Part shown: in pieces, positions 1 to 7,792 of the stretch
Numbering within the stretch: position 1 is the stretch's first letter
How the letters are laid out: each line of letters begins with the position of its first letter
Origin: Bog-752 sp963799395
Lineage (GTDB): Bacteria; Actinomycetota; Thermoleophilia; UBA2241
Reading direction: 5' to 3'
Length of the DNA stretch: 64,000 nucleotides
NCBI GenBank assembly: GCA_963799395.1
Contig: CAWCWZ010000039.1
Span: forward strand, 1-64,000
Made by a program: the position numbers and the translations under genes
Notes under the pieces: model-generated
Told to the model about the DNA's origin: nothing
Databases searched by the model: none
Seen by the model: the letters and a program-made list of their open reading frames with translations, nothing else

Positions 1-6
1 ACGCGC

Positions 7-321
7 TCACGAGCCGCCCAGAGCGATGACCACGTCGCCGCTGGCCACCACGGCGAGGTTGCGGGCGTGGCCCATGCCGGTGAGCACCGAGAACGTGAGG
101 TCGGGCGCGGCGTCGCGGCGGTCGAGCGTGGGCAGGATGCCGAGGCAGGTGCCGCCGCCCCGCCGCGCCCCGCGGGCCACCGCCTCCATGACCCCCGAGG
201 CGCCGCCGTTGACGACCACGCAGCCGCGCTCGGCGAGCAGCTCTCCGAGCTGCTCGCCGAGCGCGGCGACCGCGGCCGTGCAGGTGCTGCCGCCGATAAC
301 GCTGACGTAGGTCGGGGGCAT
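7..321 (-). CDS. LOG/TIGR00725-family nucleotide-binding protein, 3' part missing
   Basis: The first 104 residues of a Rossmann-fold protein like the TIGR00725/LOG (lysine decarboxylase-like, cytokinin-activating) family. Seen: the N-terminal strand and glycine turn VSVIGGS, a second glycine-rich turn VVNGGASGVMEA, and GMGHARNLAVVASGDVVIALGGS, which in relatives leads straight into the PGGxGTxxE nucleotide-binding loop. Here a TGA follows GGS at 9-7, six bases from the window edge. Since the family runs about 160 residues, the stop is probably one of the many indels in this sequence, and the gene should continue outside the window. The ATG overlaps the stop of the upstream GNAT gene (ATGA), so it is the third gene of a minus-strand operon. 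The substrate cannot be told. Confidence 0.7.
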   Translation of the reverse strand: MPPTYVSVIGGSTCTAAVAALGEQLGELLAERGCVVVNGGASGVMEAVARGARRGGGTCLGILPTLDRRDAAPDLTFSVLTGMGHARNLAVVASGDVVIALGGS

Positions 322-950
322 CAGTCCTCTCCGTGCATCGCGGTCTCGGGGGTCTCGACGTCGCCGTCGCTTCCGCCACCGGTCGGCGCCTGCCGGTCGG
401 CGCCCCCGGCGCCCGCCGCCGTGTCCGGGCGTGCGCTGCCGCCGCGGTCGCCGATCCACCCGTGCATCAGGTGAAAGCCGTCGCGAAAGCCGCGCCGCTC
501 GTAGAAGCGCTGCGCTGCCGGGTTGACCGAGTCGACGCCGATCACGTACTGGTCGAGGCCGCGCTCGAGAAGGCCGGCCTCGACCGCGTCGAGCAGCGCC
601 GTCCCCAGGCCGCCGCCGCGCTCGCCGGCGGCGACGCAGAGAGACGTGAGCTCGGCGTAGCGGGCGCCGGTGTACCAGACCGCGTCGGGGGCGGCGACGT
701 GGACCATGGCGTAGCCGACCAGGCGCTCGTCGCGCCGCGCGCCGAGGGCGAACGACTCGCCGTCGGCGAGCAGCTCCTCGTAGATCGCCCGGCGCCGCGG
801 CCACGACTGCTCGTGGGGCACGATCTCGACGACGGAGCCGAGCTCGCGGATGTGGTCGATCAGCGAACGCCAGAGCGGCTCGAGCTCCTCGAGCCGCGCG
901 CCGTCGAGGCGCTCGATCGTCACGTCGGTCTCGGTGTCAGGTACCGTCAT
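321..950 (-). CDS. GNAT-family N-acetyltransferase
   Basis: A 209-residue protein with one GNAT acetyltransferase fold (roughly residues 10-165), which would transfer an acetyl group from acetyl-CoA to an unknown amine. The acetyl-CoA pyrophosphate loop (motif A) is visible as ERGGGLGTALL at about residues 110-120, and motif B as NPAAQRFYERRGF at about 143-155. The last 45 residues are Gly/Asp/Pro-rich and probably disordered. The ATG overlaps the stop of the upstream helicase gene by ATGA, and its own stop overlaps the next start in the same way, so the three genes are translationally coupled. The acceptor could be a protein N-terminus, an antibiotic or a metabolite; the sequence does not decide. 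Confidence 0.85.
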   Translation of the reverse strand: MTVPDTETDVTIERLDGARLEELEPLWRSLIDHIRELGSVVEIVPHEQSWPRRRAIYEELLADGESFALGARRDERLVGYAMVHVAAPDAVWYTGARYAELTSLCVAAGERGGGLGTALLDAVEAGLLERGLDQYVIGVDSVNPAAQRFYERRGFRDGFHLMHGWIGDRGGSARPDTAAGAGGADRQAPTGGGSDGDVETPETAMHGED

Positions 951-3237
951 GTCTCGTCCCCTTGTTTCGGGTCGCCGGCGGCCGCGAGGGCCCGCAGGAG
1001 CGCGAGCGCTCCCTGCTTGTGCAGCGGTTCGTTCAAGTTACCGCATTTGGGGCTCTGCACGCACGAGGGGCAGCCGGCCTCGCACGGGCATTCGGCGATC
1101 AGCAGCGCGGCGTCGGCGATGAGCTCGTCGAAGGCGTCGTGGGCGCGCCGCGTCAGACCGATCCCGCCGGGGTGGCCGTCGTAGATGAAGACCGTGGCGA
1201 GGTCGGTCTGCCAGTGCCAGGCCGTCGACAGGCCGCCGATATCCCAGCGGTCGCACATGGCGTACAGGGGCAGGACGGCGATGCAGGTGTGCTCGGCCGC
1301 GTGGAGGGCGCCGAGCTCGCCGCCCTGCTCGACCCGGGTCGGCCGCGACGACCAGCGCCGGCGGCAGCGTGAACCACAGCCCCTCGGTCGTGAAGACCTG
1401 CTCGGGCAGCTCGAGCGCCACCGTGTCGATGACTTCACCGCCGTCGAGATCGCGCTTCTGGTAGGCGACGACCTGCTCGGTGACCTCGATCTGCCGAACG
1501 ACAGGGCGCCGCCGCCGCCGAGCGCCCGCGGCGTGCCGGCGCCGGCGATCTGCGACGTGCTTCTCGACCTTCGCCTGGGTGTACCAGGCGCCCGAGAACG
1601 GCTCGACGACATCACGCTCGCGGCGTCGAGGTCGAGGTGCCGCACGAGGTAGCTCTCGCCCAGGTGTAGGTAGACGGCCCCCGGGTGTGCCGCGCGAAGA
1701 CGCGCTCGCGCTCGATCGTGCCCAGCACCGTCCCGTCGCGGCCGTCGGCGATGACGAAGGTCTCGGCCGAGGCCGAACGCAGTCCCACGCGCGGCGCGGG
1801 GGAGTGGGGCTGCGACCAGACCAGGGCGCCGGCCGGCCGCGGCGCAGCTTGCCGCTTGCGGCAAGCTGCGCCGCTCGCGCCATGCCGACCGCGCCGAAGT
1901 AGGCCTCGTCGCGCTCGTCGAGCGGCCGTTCGTAGGCGGCCGCGCAGAGATGCGCCTCGAGGATGTGCGGGTTGGTGAGGTCGACGATCGCGTCCTCGAC
2001 CGCCCGCGAGAGGAGACGCTCGGGCTCGCGCATGAAGTACTGGTCGAGGGCGTCCTGACCGGCGACGAGCACGGCCCAGCCCTTGCCGGTGCGGCCCGCG
2101 CGCCCCCAGCGTTGCCAGAGGCTGGTCATGGTGCCGGGAAAGCCGGTGACGAGGGAGACGTCGAGACTGCCGACGTCGATGCCCAGCTCGAGCGCGCTCG
2201 TCGCCACCACCGCTCGCAGCTCGCCGCCGAACAGCCGCCGCTCGATGTCGCGCCGCTGCTGCGGCGTGTAGCCGGCCCGGTAGGGCATGACGGCGTCGGC
2301 GGCCGCCGGGTCGCGCTCGCCGACGCGCCGGCGGACGTAGCCGTAGACGAGCTCGGCCGCCTTGCGGGTGGGGGCGAAGTCGATCGCTCGCCGGCCGGCG
2401 AGGACGGTCTCGGCGAGCACGTAGCTCGACTCGGCGAGGGCGCTCCTGCGCACGCCCAGGGCGACGTCGAGGAACGGCGGGTTCCACAGGACGATGGTCT
2501 GCTCCGGTCGCGGCGCGCCGTTGTCGTCGACCGCCGCGAAGGGCAGGCCGACGAGCCGCTCGGCGAACGGTCGCGGGTTGGCGATGGTCGCCGAGGCCAG
2601 CACGAACTGCGGCTGGGCGCCGTAGTCGGCGCACAGCCGGCGCAGCCGGCGCACGACCTGAGCGACGTGCGAGCCGAACACGCCGCGGTAGACGTGAGCC
2701 TCGTCGAGCACGACGAAGCGGAGCTGATGCAGAAACTCGGCCCAGCGCTCGTGGGCCGGCAGGATGCCGACGTGCAGCATGTCGGGGTTCGTCATGAGGA
2801 TGGTGGCGCTCGGCGCGGATGCGCGAGCGCTGGGCGCGAGGCGTGTCGCCGTCGTAGAGGGCGGCGACGACGCCGGGCAGGCGCAGCCCCGCGAGGCTGC
2901 GGGCCTGATCCTGGGCGAGCGCCTTGGTGGGGTAGAGGAAGAGCGCCCGGCTGTGAGGGTCGCGGGCGAAGGCGTCGAGCGTCGGCAGCGCGAACGACAG
3001 CGACTTGCCGCTGGCGGTGCCGGTCGAGACGACCACGTTGCGACCGGCGGCCATCAGGTCCCAGACGCGGCGCTGGTGAGTGAAGAGCTGGGCGATGCCG
3101 CGGTCGGCGAGGGCGGCGGCGAGGGCCGGCGGCAGGTCGGTGGGCAGCGCCTCGAGGCGCGCCGCGCGGGCGGCGCGATGCGTGACGTAGACGACCTGCT
3201 CGTGCGAGCCGTCGGTCAGAAACGACAGACCGGCCAT
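947..3237 (-). CDS. MrfA/YprA-like DEAD-box helicase with C-terminal DUF1998-type domain, frameshifted here
   Basis: A large superfamily 2 helicase, about 764 residues once repaired. In order along three reading frames: motif I STGTASGKS (about residues 71-79), DEAH box VVLDEAHVYRG, motif III ASATI, a helicase C domain with SALELGIDVGSLD and QRWGRAGR, then a conserved C-terminal module ending in a four-cysteine cluster, CPCEAGCPSC followed by KCGN. This architecture matches the YprA/MrfA family (DUF1998), whose Bacillus member repairs DNA crosslinks. I count about seven frame changes, near 2795, 1840, 1680, 1630, 1560, 1500 and 1345, of both signs; total length is consistent with net one base lost. 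Homology continues in the correct order across each, so sequence error is more likely than decay. First gene of the helicase-GNAT-LOG operon. Confidence 0.85.
1839..1874. repeat. 17-bp perfect inverted repeat with 2-nt loop inside the helicase gene
   Basis: Arms at 1839-1855 and 1858-1874 are perfectly complementary, separated only by TT. It lies in coding sequence (encoding the segment AAQLAASGKLRR) and beside one of the helicase frame changes. It could be chance in GC-rich coding DNA, a transcriptional pause hairpin, or a fold-back error. Confidence 0.8.
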
Positions 3238-3243
3238 CGTGCA

Positions 3244-3249
3244 ATCCTA
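3244..3249 (-). promoter_or_regulatory. Possible -10 box for the helicase operon
   Basis: On the minus strand TAGGAT lies six bases before the ATG at 3237. No good -35 box is seen. If functional, the transcript would begin at or next to the start codon (leaderless), as also suggested for the genes starting at 4079 and 49434. Confidence 0.35.
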
Positions 3250-3338
3250 GCCGATGGCTGCGGCGAAGCGAGACGAGGACGGGCGCGGCGGCCGTCAGGC
3301 CGCCGCGCCCGCAAAGACAGACGATCGCTCGCGGGCCG

Positions 3339-3851
3339 CTAGCGGGTCCGCGCTCCGCAGTCGAGCGTGAAGAAGACCATGCCGGAGATGCCGCGGAACG
3401 TGCCCTTGGCCCTGCCGATGCCGACGTTGCGGAAGCGTTTGGTGAGGATCACGGCGCGGTGCGCGGGGCTGTGCATCCAGGCCGTGAAGAGGGCCTTCAC
3501 GGTGCTGCCCGGCCCGTAGCCGCAGGCGATGTCCTCGCCGACCGTCCAGCGCGTGCAGCCGGAGGTCGTGTAACCGAAGCGGATGAGACGGGCCGAAAAC
3601 GACTCGCCGTTGAACGAACTGTGGGCGAAGTAGGCGTCTGAGACCATCTCGCGCGAGTGGGCCCGCGAGGCGCGCTCCAGGCTGCGGACCATCTTCAGCT
3701 TGTGCAGCCCATGGGTGACGCGGGCGTGGTTGACGAGTGCGAGCATCCTGCTCTCGGCCTTGTTCATTTTGATCGCCTGCGCCGAGGCGACCGGGGCGGC
3801 GACGAGCAAGGCAAGCGCAGCGAGGACGACGCACAGGGAGAGTCGTTTCAC
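3339..3851 (-). CDS. Secreted CAP-domain (SCP/PR-1, YkwD-like) protein
   Basis: A 170-residue exported protein. A signal peptide (basic KRL, hydrophobic core LCVVLAALALLVAAPVASAQA, cleavage near residue 25) precedes one CAP domain. The family pattern is visible: MLALVNHARVTHGL, an early HS in SRAHSREM, then YFAHSSFNGE, GEDIACGYGP, AWMHSPAHRAVILTKRFRNVGIG. CAP proteins are secreted, often of unknown function; bacterial ones occur in spore coats and envelopes. The GTG at 3851 is chosen because a strong ribosome binding site, GGAGGTG, lies just upstream and because the signal peptide then begins at residue 1; the same frame stays open further upstream but is not protein-like. It stands alone between the helicase operon and a divergent gene. 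Confidence 0.9.
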   Translation of the reverse strand: MKRLSLCVVLAALALLVAAPVASAQAIKMNKAESRMLALVNHARVTHGLHKLKMVRSLERASRAHSREMVSDAYFAHSSFNGESFSARLIRFGYTTSGCTRWTVGEDIACGYGPGSTVKALFTAWMHSPAHRAVILTKRFRNVGIGRAKGTFRGISGMVFFTLDCGARTR

Positions 3852-4042
3852 TGCCACCTCCGGACGCCCACCCCGGCGCGGTCGCCGGGATTCGCTCGAC
3901 GAGGCGTCTGATAGTGGTATCGGAGGGGTCGGGACGGACTTGATACGAGCGCGACCGGTCCCCCTGTGCCGAGGCTGGAAAGGTGTTGTCGTCGAGGGCA
4001 ACGACGCGCCCGGTCCGGCCCTCTCCCCGAGGTCGTACACGG

Positions 4043-4069
4043 TTGCACTGGAGCCCCCGCGCGTATACC
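4043..4069 (+). promoter_or_regulatory. Promoter TTGCAC-N15-TATACC, probably leaderless
   Basis: TTGCAC at 4043-4048 and TATACC at 4064-4069, 15 bases apart. The ATG of the next gene is at 4079, nine bases after the -10 box, so transcription would start almost at the ATG. No ribosome binding site is present, in agreement. Confidence 0.55.
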
Positions 4070-4078
4070 CTCTGCGGC

Positions 4079-4858
4079 ATGCACAGCCTGAGCAACGAAC
4101 GACGGCAGGCCAAGAGGGCCCGCCGACGTCAAGTCAGGCGCCGGCGTTTCGTGGCCATCGGGGTGGTCGTCCCTCTCGTCATCGGCGCCATCTGGGCTGC
4201 CTACGCTTGGCCGTCTCCCGCACCGGCTCTCGTGCCCGCCGCCAACGTCGTCTCGCAGTTCGGCCAGGCGGGCGCGGTCGACCGACGCATCGTGGTCGCC
4301 CGGCTCGAGAACATCGACGTCCTCCTGCCGGTCAAGCTCGAGGCGACCACCGCGGTCGCCTTTCACCCGGTCGACAACGCCAACAGCGTCGCGCTCACCC
4401 CTGTCGGACGGCCGGGCGACACGTCTGGAGTCTCGGGCACGCTGGCCGACCTGTTCGCCAGCGGCGGCATGCGCTACTACCTCATGGGCGGCGACACGAG
4501 CGACTCGTCGTCGCGGACTGCCGGCCTCGACGTGGGGGCGGTGCCCGGCGCGTTCGTCTACAGCCCGGTCGACGGCCGGGTGATCGCCGTGACCCGCTAC
4601 AAGCTTCTCGGGCGCTACCAGGACACCGAGATCGAGCTCCAGCTCGCCGACGACCCGAGCCTGCTCCTGATCATCACGCACGTGACGAACGCCCAGGTGA
4701 CGATCGGAGCCGACGTCACGGCCGGCGAGACCGTGCTCGGCGCCGTGCGCGGGTTCCCCGCGCAGCTCGATCAGCCCCTGCGACAGTTCACGACCGACGC
4801 CGGTGACCACGTGCAACTCGTCGCCGTGCGGGTCCCCACCCAGATCTCGGGGTTCTGA
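4079..4858 (+). CDS. Membrane-anchored protein with a degenerate M23/lipoyl-like beta domain, function unknown
   Basis: I do not recognise this gene. It encodes 259 residues: a very basic cytoplasmic stretch (Arg/Lys-rich, residues 8-21), one membrane helix (about 22-42, FVAIGVVVPLVIGAIWAAYAW), then an extracytoplasmic domain. The C-terminal half has the rhythm of LytM/M23 peptidase or lipoyl-type barrels: VYSPVDGRVIAV near residue 160, LLLIITHVTN near 198, and GADVTAGETVLGAVR near 210. The zinc ligands of active M23 enzymes (HxxxD and HxH) are not evident, so an inactive or binding role is more likely. The ATG at 4079 is chosen for the adjacent promoter; upstream in-frame sequence is not protein-like. 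It is followed after 3 bases by the phosphorylase gene, so the two may be co-transcribed. Confidence 0.6.
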   Translation: MHSLSNERRQAKRARRRQVRRRRFVAIGVVVPLVIGAIWAAYAWPSPAPALVPAANVVSQFGQAGAVDRRIVVARLENIDVLLPVKLEATTAVAFHPVDNANSVALTPVGRPGDTSGVSGTLADLFASGGMRYYLMGGDTSDSSSRTAGLDVGAVPGAFVYSPVDGRVIAVTRYKLLGRYQDTEIELQLADDPSLLLIITHVTNAQVTIGADVTAGETVLGAVRGFPAQLDQPLRQFTTDAGDHVQLVAVRVPTQISGF

Positions 4859-4861
4859 CAC

Positions 4862-5689
4862 GTGCCGTCGGCGGTCGTGCCGGCCGTGCGGCTGGCCGTC
4901 ATCGGCGGCTCGGCCACGCAGGGCGGACCGTTCCCCGGCGACCTCCACCCCGCGGTCGCGCCGCTCGACGACGATCTCGTCTTCGAGACCCCCTACGGCG
5001 ATAGCCCGCCGTTCCAGCTCTTCGCGCTGGCCGGTGAGCCGATCCTCCACGTCCGTATGCACGGCTGGCGACCGGGGGTGCCGCGTGGACTGGCCTCACG
5101 TCAGGTCTTCAGCGTGCTGCACCGGGCCGGCGTGCGCCGCATCCTTTCCGAGGCGGGCGTCGGCAGCCTGAACCACCTGCTCGACCCGGGCGACCTCGTG
5201 ATCTGCGACGACTTCGTCGATCTCACGACCGACCGCGCCGGCGAAGGTGTGGTCGGCGACCGGCTGCTCATCATGCGCGAACCCGTCTGTCCGGTCGGGC
5301 GCGAGGCGCTCGTCGCGCGCCGCGCGGCGCCTCGCGCCCGACCGTCGCCTCTTTGCGCGCGGCACCTACGTTGTGACCGAGGGCCCGCGGTTCGAGTCGC
5401 CGGCCGAGGTCCGTCACCTGCAGGGCATCGGCGATGTCGTCGGCCAGAGCTTCTCGCCCGAGGTCTGGCTGGCGCGCGACATCGGCGCCTGCTACGCCGG
5501 CATCTATCTGATCGTCAACTACGGCGAGGGCGTCGTCTCGGACTGGAGCCACGACGAGCTCAAGCGGCGCTTCACCGAAGACGCCCGACTGATGGGCGCC
5601 GAATCGTGCTCGACGCTGCCGCGTCGCTGCCGCCCGACGAGACCGACTGCCGCTGTCGCGAGCTGCGCAAGCCGACGTTGCTCGGCTAG
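4862..5689 (+). CDS. S-methyl-5'-thioadenosine phosphorylase-like (PNP/MTAP family), frameshifted here
   Basis: A purine nucleoside phosphorylase of the MTAP type, which would split methylthioadenosine or methylthioinosine with phosphate in the methionine salvage pathway. Seen: N-terminal LAVIGGSAT, HGWRPGVPRGLASRQVFSVL, EAGVGSLNHLLDPGDLVICDDFVDLTT, then GTYVVTEGPRFESPAEVRHLQ, SFSPEVWLARDIGACYAGI and VNYGEG. These are family landmarks in the right order, but they lie in two frames: an extra base near 5325 and a missing base near 5600 cancel, so the total length (828) is a multiple of three. About 275 residues, normal for the family. Start is uncertain: GTG 4862, 4877 or 4886. It ends only 10 bp from the convergent CPBP gene. 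The exact nucleoside is not determinable. Confidence 0.75.
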   Translation: MPSAVVPAVRLAVIGGSATQGGPFPGDLHPAVAPLDDDLVFETPYGDSPPFQLFALAGEPILHVRMHGWRPGVPRGLASRQVFSVLHRAGVRRILSEAGVGSLNHLLDPGDLVICDDFVDLTTDRAGEGVVGDRLLIMREPVCPVGREALVARRAAPRARPSPLCARHLRCDRGPAVRVAGRGPSPAGHRRCRRPELLARGLAGARHRRLLRRHLSDRQLRRGRRLGLEPRRAQAALHRRRPTDGRRIVLDAAASLPPDETDCRCRELRKPTLLG

Positions 5690-5699
5690 GCGTCCGTCG

Positions 5700-6845
5700 T
5701 CAGCCCTTCGTGTGGACGAACCACCAGGCGATGATGCCGAGGGCATTGAAGATGGCGTGGAAGGTGATGTTGGTGTAGATCGACTTCGTCCAGTAGAACG
5801 CCGCCGCCAGCAGCAGCCCGAGGCCGAAGATCGGGATCAGTACCGACAGCTGCTGGTGCCAGAGGGCGAAGACGAGCGCTGAGACGACGGCCCCCAGCAC
5901 CGGCCCCCAGGAGCGCGCGAGCCCCTGAAAGACGAAGCCGCGAAAGAACGTCTCCTCGAGCAGCGGGGCGACCAGCACGGCGAGGACGAAGAACAGCGCG
6001 AGCCCGGCCGAGGTGTGGGGGAAGATCGTCACCACGTTCTCGGTGGGCACCGGACCGATGATCTTGCGGTAGGCGTAGTCGCTCACGGTGCCGAGGATGG
6101 TGGTGGCGAACATCCCGCCGAGGATGACGCCGGCGGCCACCGCCCAGGAGCTGTTCTCCTCGTAGCCCCGAAAGCCGAAGCTGCGCAGCGACAGCCGGTA
6201 CTTGCGCAGCGAGAAGAACCAGGCCCAGAAGACCAGCCAGCCGTCGACCACGAGGGTCGAGACGATGGCCGCCAAGGCGTACCCGGCGGTCGGTGTCTTG
6301 GGAGCCGTCGAACCGCCGCTGGAGATCGTGCCGAGCAGGCTGAGGGCGACGATCGGGGCCGCGGCGATGAGCACGGCGAACAGGACGTCGCGCCAGTGCC
6401 ACGGCACCTGGCCGGGTCGCAGGCCGCGGGTCACGCCGAAGGTCTGATCGCCGCCGTCCGAAGGCGGCGGCGGCGCCGGACGTGTCGCGTAGGACGCCGG
6501 CGGCTGCTGCGCCGTCGAGGGCGGTTGCCCGGGCGGCGGCTCTTCGCCCCCCGGTGACTGCTGCCACGAGAACGGCTGCCAGCGGCCGTCCGGCATCTGC
6601 TGCCAGGAGAGAGGCTGCCACTGGCCGTCCGGCATCTGCTGCCACGAGAGCGGCGTCTGCCGGGCGGGGACCTGCTGCCAGGCTGTGGGCTGCCACTGAC
6701 CGTCGGGCGCCTGCCACCAGCCGGGCGGCGGCTGCCAGGCCGGAGGCTGCCAGCGTGGGTCGGGGGTGGGCCACCGACCCGGCGAGGCGGGCGCCGCGCC
6801 TGCCGGCGCAGCCTCCGTCTCGTCGTCTCTGGGGTCGTCGTCCAC
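5700..6845 (-). CDS. CPBP-family intramembrane metalloprotease with Trp/Gln/Pro-rich N-terminal repeats
   Basis: A 381-residue membrane protein. The C-terminal domain is a CPBP (Abi) glutamic-type intramembrane protease: EETFFRG at about 297-303, WHQQ with its histidine at about 330, and ITFHAIFNALG with histidine at about 363, spread over several membrane helices from residue 150 onward. Such proteases cut transmembrane substrates or serve as bacteriocin immunity factors. The first 150 residues are unusual: tandem copies of a unit like WQQMPDGQWQPLSWQQ between residues 25 and 95, then a Pro/Gln linker. These resemble DUF2510/WW-like short motifs found at the N-termini of actinobacterial membrane proteins. 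The GTG at 6845 is preceded by AGGTGAG at a good distance. Convergent with the phosphorylase gene. Confidence 0.9.
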   Translation of the reverse strand: MDDDPRDDETEAAPAGAAPASPGRWPTPDPRWQPPAWQPPPGWWQAPDGQWQPTAWQQVPARQTPLSWQQMPDGQWQPLSWQQMPDGRWQPFSWQQSPGGEEPPPGQPPSTAQQPPASYATRPAPPPPSDGGDQTFGVTRGLRPGQVPWHWRDVLFAVLIAAAPIVALSLLGTISSGGSTAPKTPTAGYALAAIVSTLVVDGWLVFWAWFFSLRKYRLSLRSFGFRGYEENSSWAVAAGVILGGMFATTILGTVSDYAYRKIIGPVPTENVVTIFPHTSAGLALFFVLAVLVAPLLEETFFRGFVFQGLARSWGPVLGAVVSALVFALWHQQLSVLIPIFGLGLLLAAAFYWTKSIYTNITFHAIFNALGIIAWWFVHTKG

Positions 6846-6976
6846 GGCTCACCTGTCTCCGGTCGCCGTCGATTCTACACACCCGCGGCCGGCCGGCGCT
6901 CGCCGTCCGTCGGGCCGGGTCGCGGCGGTGTCATCCGACGACGATAGGTGGGCCTCGAGCCGAGCCCCGCGGCGTG

Positions 6977-7004
6977 TTGCGGCGCCTTCGCCGTCTGGTA
7001 TACT
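6977..7004 (+). promoter_or_regulatory. Promoter TTGCGG-N16-TATACT upstream of rpmG
   Basis: TTGCGG at 6977-6982 and TATACT at 6999-7004. It would be an upstream second promoter for rpmG-tRNA-Trp-secE-nusG. I find no gene or tRNA between it and the next promoter. The whole stretch 6846-7136 holds only these two promoters. Confidence 0.5.
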
Positions 7005-7079
7005 CACGCCTCGCCAGGGGCGCCGCGATGCGTCAGCGGCACGGCCGTCGGCGGATGCGTCGGGCCGGCCCGCGGTTCG

Positions 7080-7108
7080 TTGACCCCCTCGCGGAGGCCT
7101 GCTATCCT
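7080..7108 (+). promoter_or_regulatory. Promoter TTGACC-N17-TATCCT for rpmG operon
   Basis: Near-consensus housekeeping promoter: TTGACC at 7080-7085 and TATCCT at 7103-7108, optimal 17-base spacing, about 28 bases before the rpmG start. Confidence 0.75.
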
Positions 7109-7136
7109 AACTTGCTTTCTGTGAAAGGGTGACAGC

Positions 7137-7286
7137 GTGCGCCAACTGGTGACTCTCGCTTGCCAGGAATGCAAGCGTCGCAACTACCACACCAACAAGA
7201 ACAAGAAGAACGATCCCGACCGCATCGAGCTCAAGAAGTATTGTCGCTGGTGCGGGCGGCACACCGTCCATAAGGAAACTCGTTAG
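7137..7286 (+). CDS. rpmG: 50S ribosomal protein L33, zinc type
   Basis: A 49-residue protein of the large ribosomal subunit, located near the E site. It reads VRQLVTLACQECKRRNY to CRWCGRHTVHKETR. Two CxxC knuckles (CQEC and CRWC) make it the zinc-binding form rather than the cysteine-free paralogue induced by zinc starvation. The GTG at 7137 gives the normal family length. It is followed by tRNA-Trp, secE and nusG, the usual bacterial arrangement, and is driven by the promoter at 7080. Confidence 0.96.
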   Translation: MRQLVTLACQECKRRNYHTNKNKKNDPDRIELKKYCRWCGRHTVHKETR

Positions 7287-7333
7287 GACCGGCGTCGGCC
7301 CGCTTGAACGAGCGGACGGCGCTTGGCTTCCTT

Positions 7334-7409
7334 AGGGCTGTAGCTCAATTGGTAGAGCACCGGTCTCCAAAACCGGGGGTCGGGGGTTCGAGTCCCTCCA
7401 GCCCTGCCA
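7334..7409 (+). tRNA. trpT: tRNA-Trp (CCA anticodon)
   Basis: Full cloverleaf. The acceptor stem AGGGCTG pairs with CAGCCCT, the anticodon stem CCGGT/ACCGG encloses loop CTCCAAA with anticodon CCA, and the T-arm carries GGTTCGAGTCC. The discriminator is G7406 and the 3' CCA (7407-7409) is encoded. Lies between rpmG and secE, probably co-transcribed. Confidence 0.97.
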
Positions 7410-7422
7410 GCCGAAACGGAGC

Positions 7423-7776
7423 ATGGTCGTGGCGAAAGCCGTGAACAACAAGACGGGGTCGGGCAAGAAGTCCGACTCCACGCCGACCGGCAAGCGCGAC
7501 GGACGCTCGACCAAGGGGGCGCCCGCCAAGCGCACGTCCAAGGCGGCTCAGGCCAAGCAGCGGGCCCAGACGCGCTCCGGCCAGAAACAGGGCTTCAGCA
7601 TGGGCCGGTTCCTGCGCGACGTGCGCGTCGAGCTTTCGAAGGTCACGTGGCCGACCCGCAACGAACTCGTCGTGTCCACCCTCGTCGTCCTCGTCGCGGT
7701 GGCTATCGCCGCCACCTACACGGGCGTGCTCGACTGGGTGTTCAGCCACCTCATGACGCTCATCCTGCCCAAGTAA
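7423..7776 (+). CDS. secE: Preprotein translocase subunit SecE
   Basis: SecE clamps SecY in the general secretion channel. The 117-residue protein has a long, strongly basic, probably cytoplasmic N-terminal region (Lys/Arg/Ser-rich, residues 1-60), then the conserved amphipathic segment FLRDVRVELSKVTWPTRNEL (about 63-82) and a single membrane helix (about 84-110). The one-helix form with a basic N-terminal extension is typical of actinobacteria. GGAG a few bases before ATG 7423 supports the start. It sits between tRNA-Trp and nusG, its near-universal neighbour; SecY is encoded separately at 33.4 kb. Confidence 0.95.
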   Translation: MVVAKAVNNKTGSGKKSDSTPTGKRDGRSTKGAPAKRTSKAAQAKQRAQTRSGQKQGFSMGRFLRDVRVELSKVTWPTRNELVVSTLVVLVAVAIAATYTGVLDWVFSHLMTLILPK

Positions 7777-7792
7777 CAGAAACGGAGTCGGT

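Noticed and set aside
6846..7136. An additional tRNA between the two promoters upstream of rpmG
   Set aside because: Some actinobacteria have tRNA genes here, but no cloverleaf or T-loop sequence is visible in this interval.
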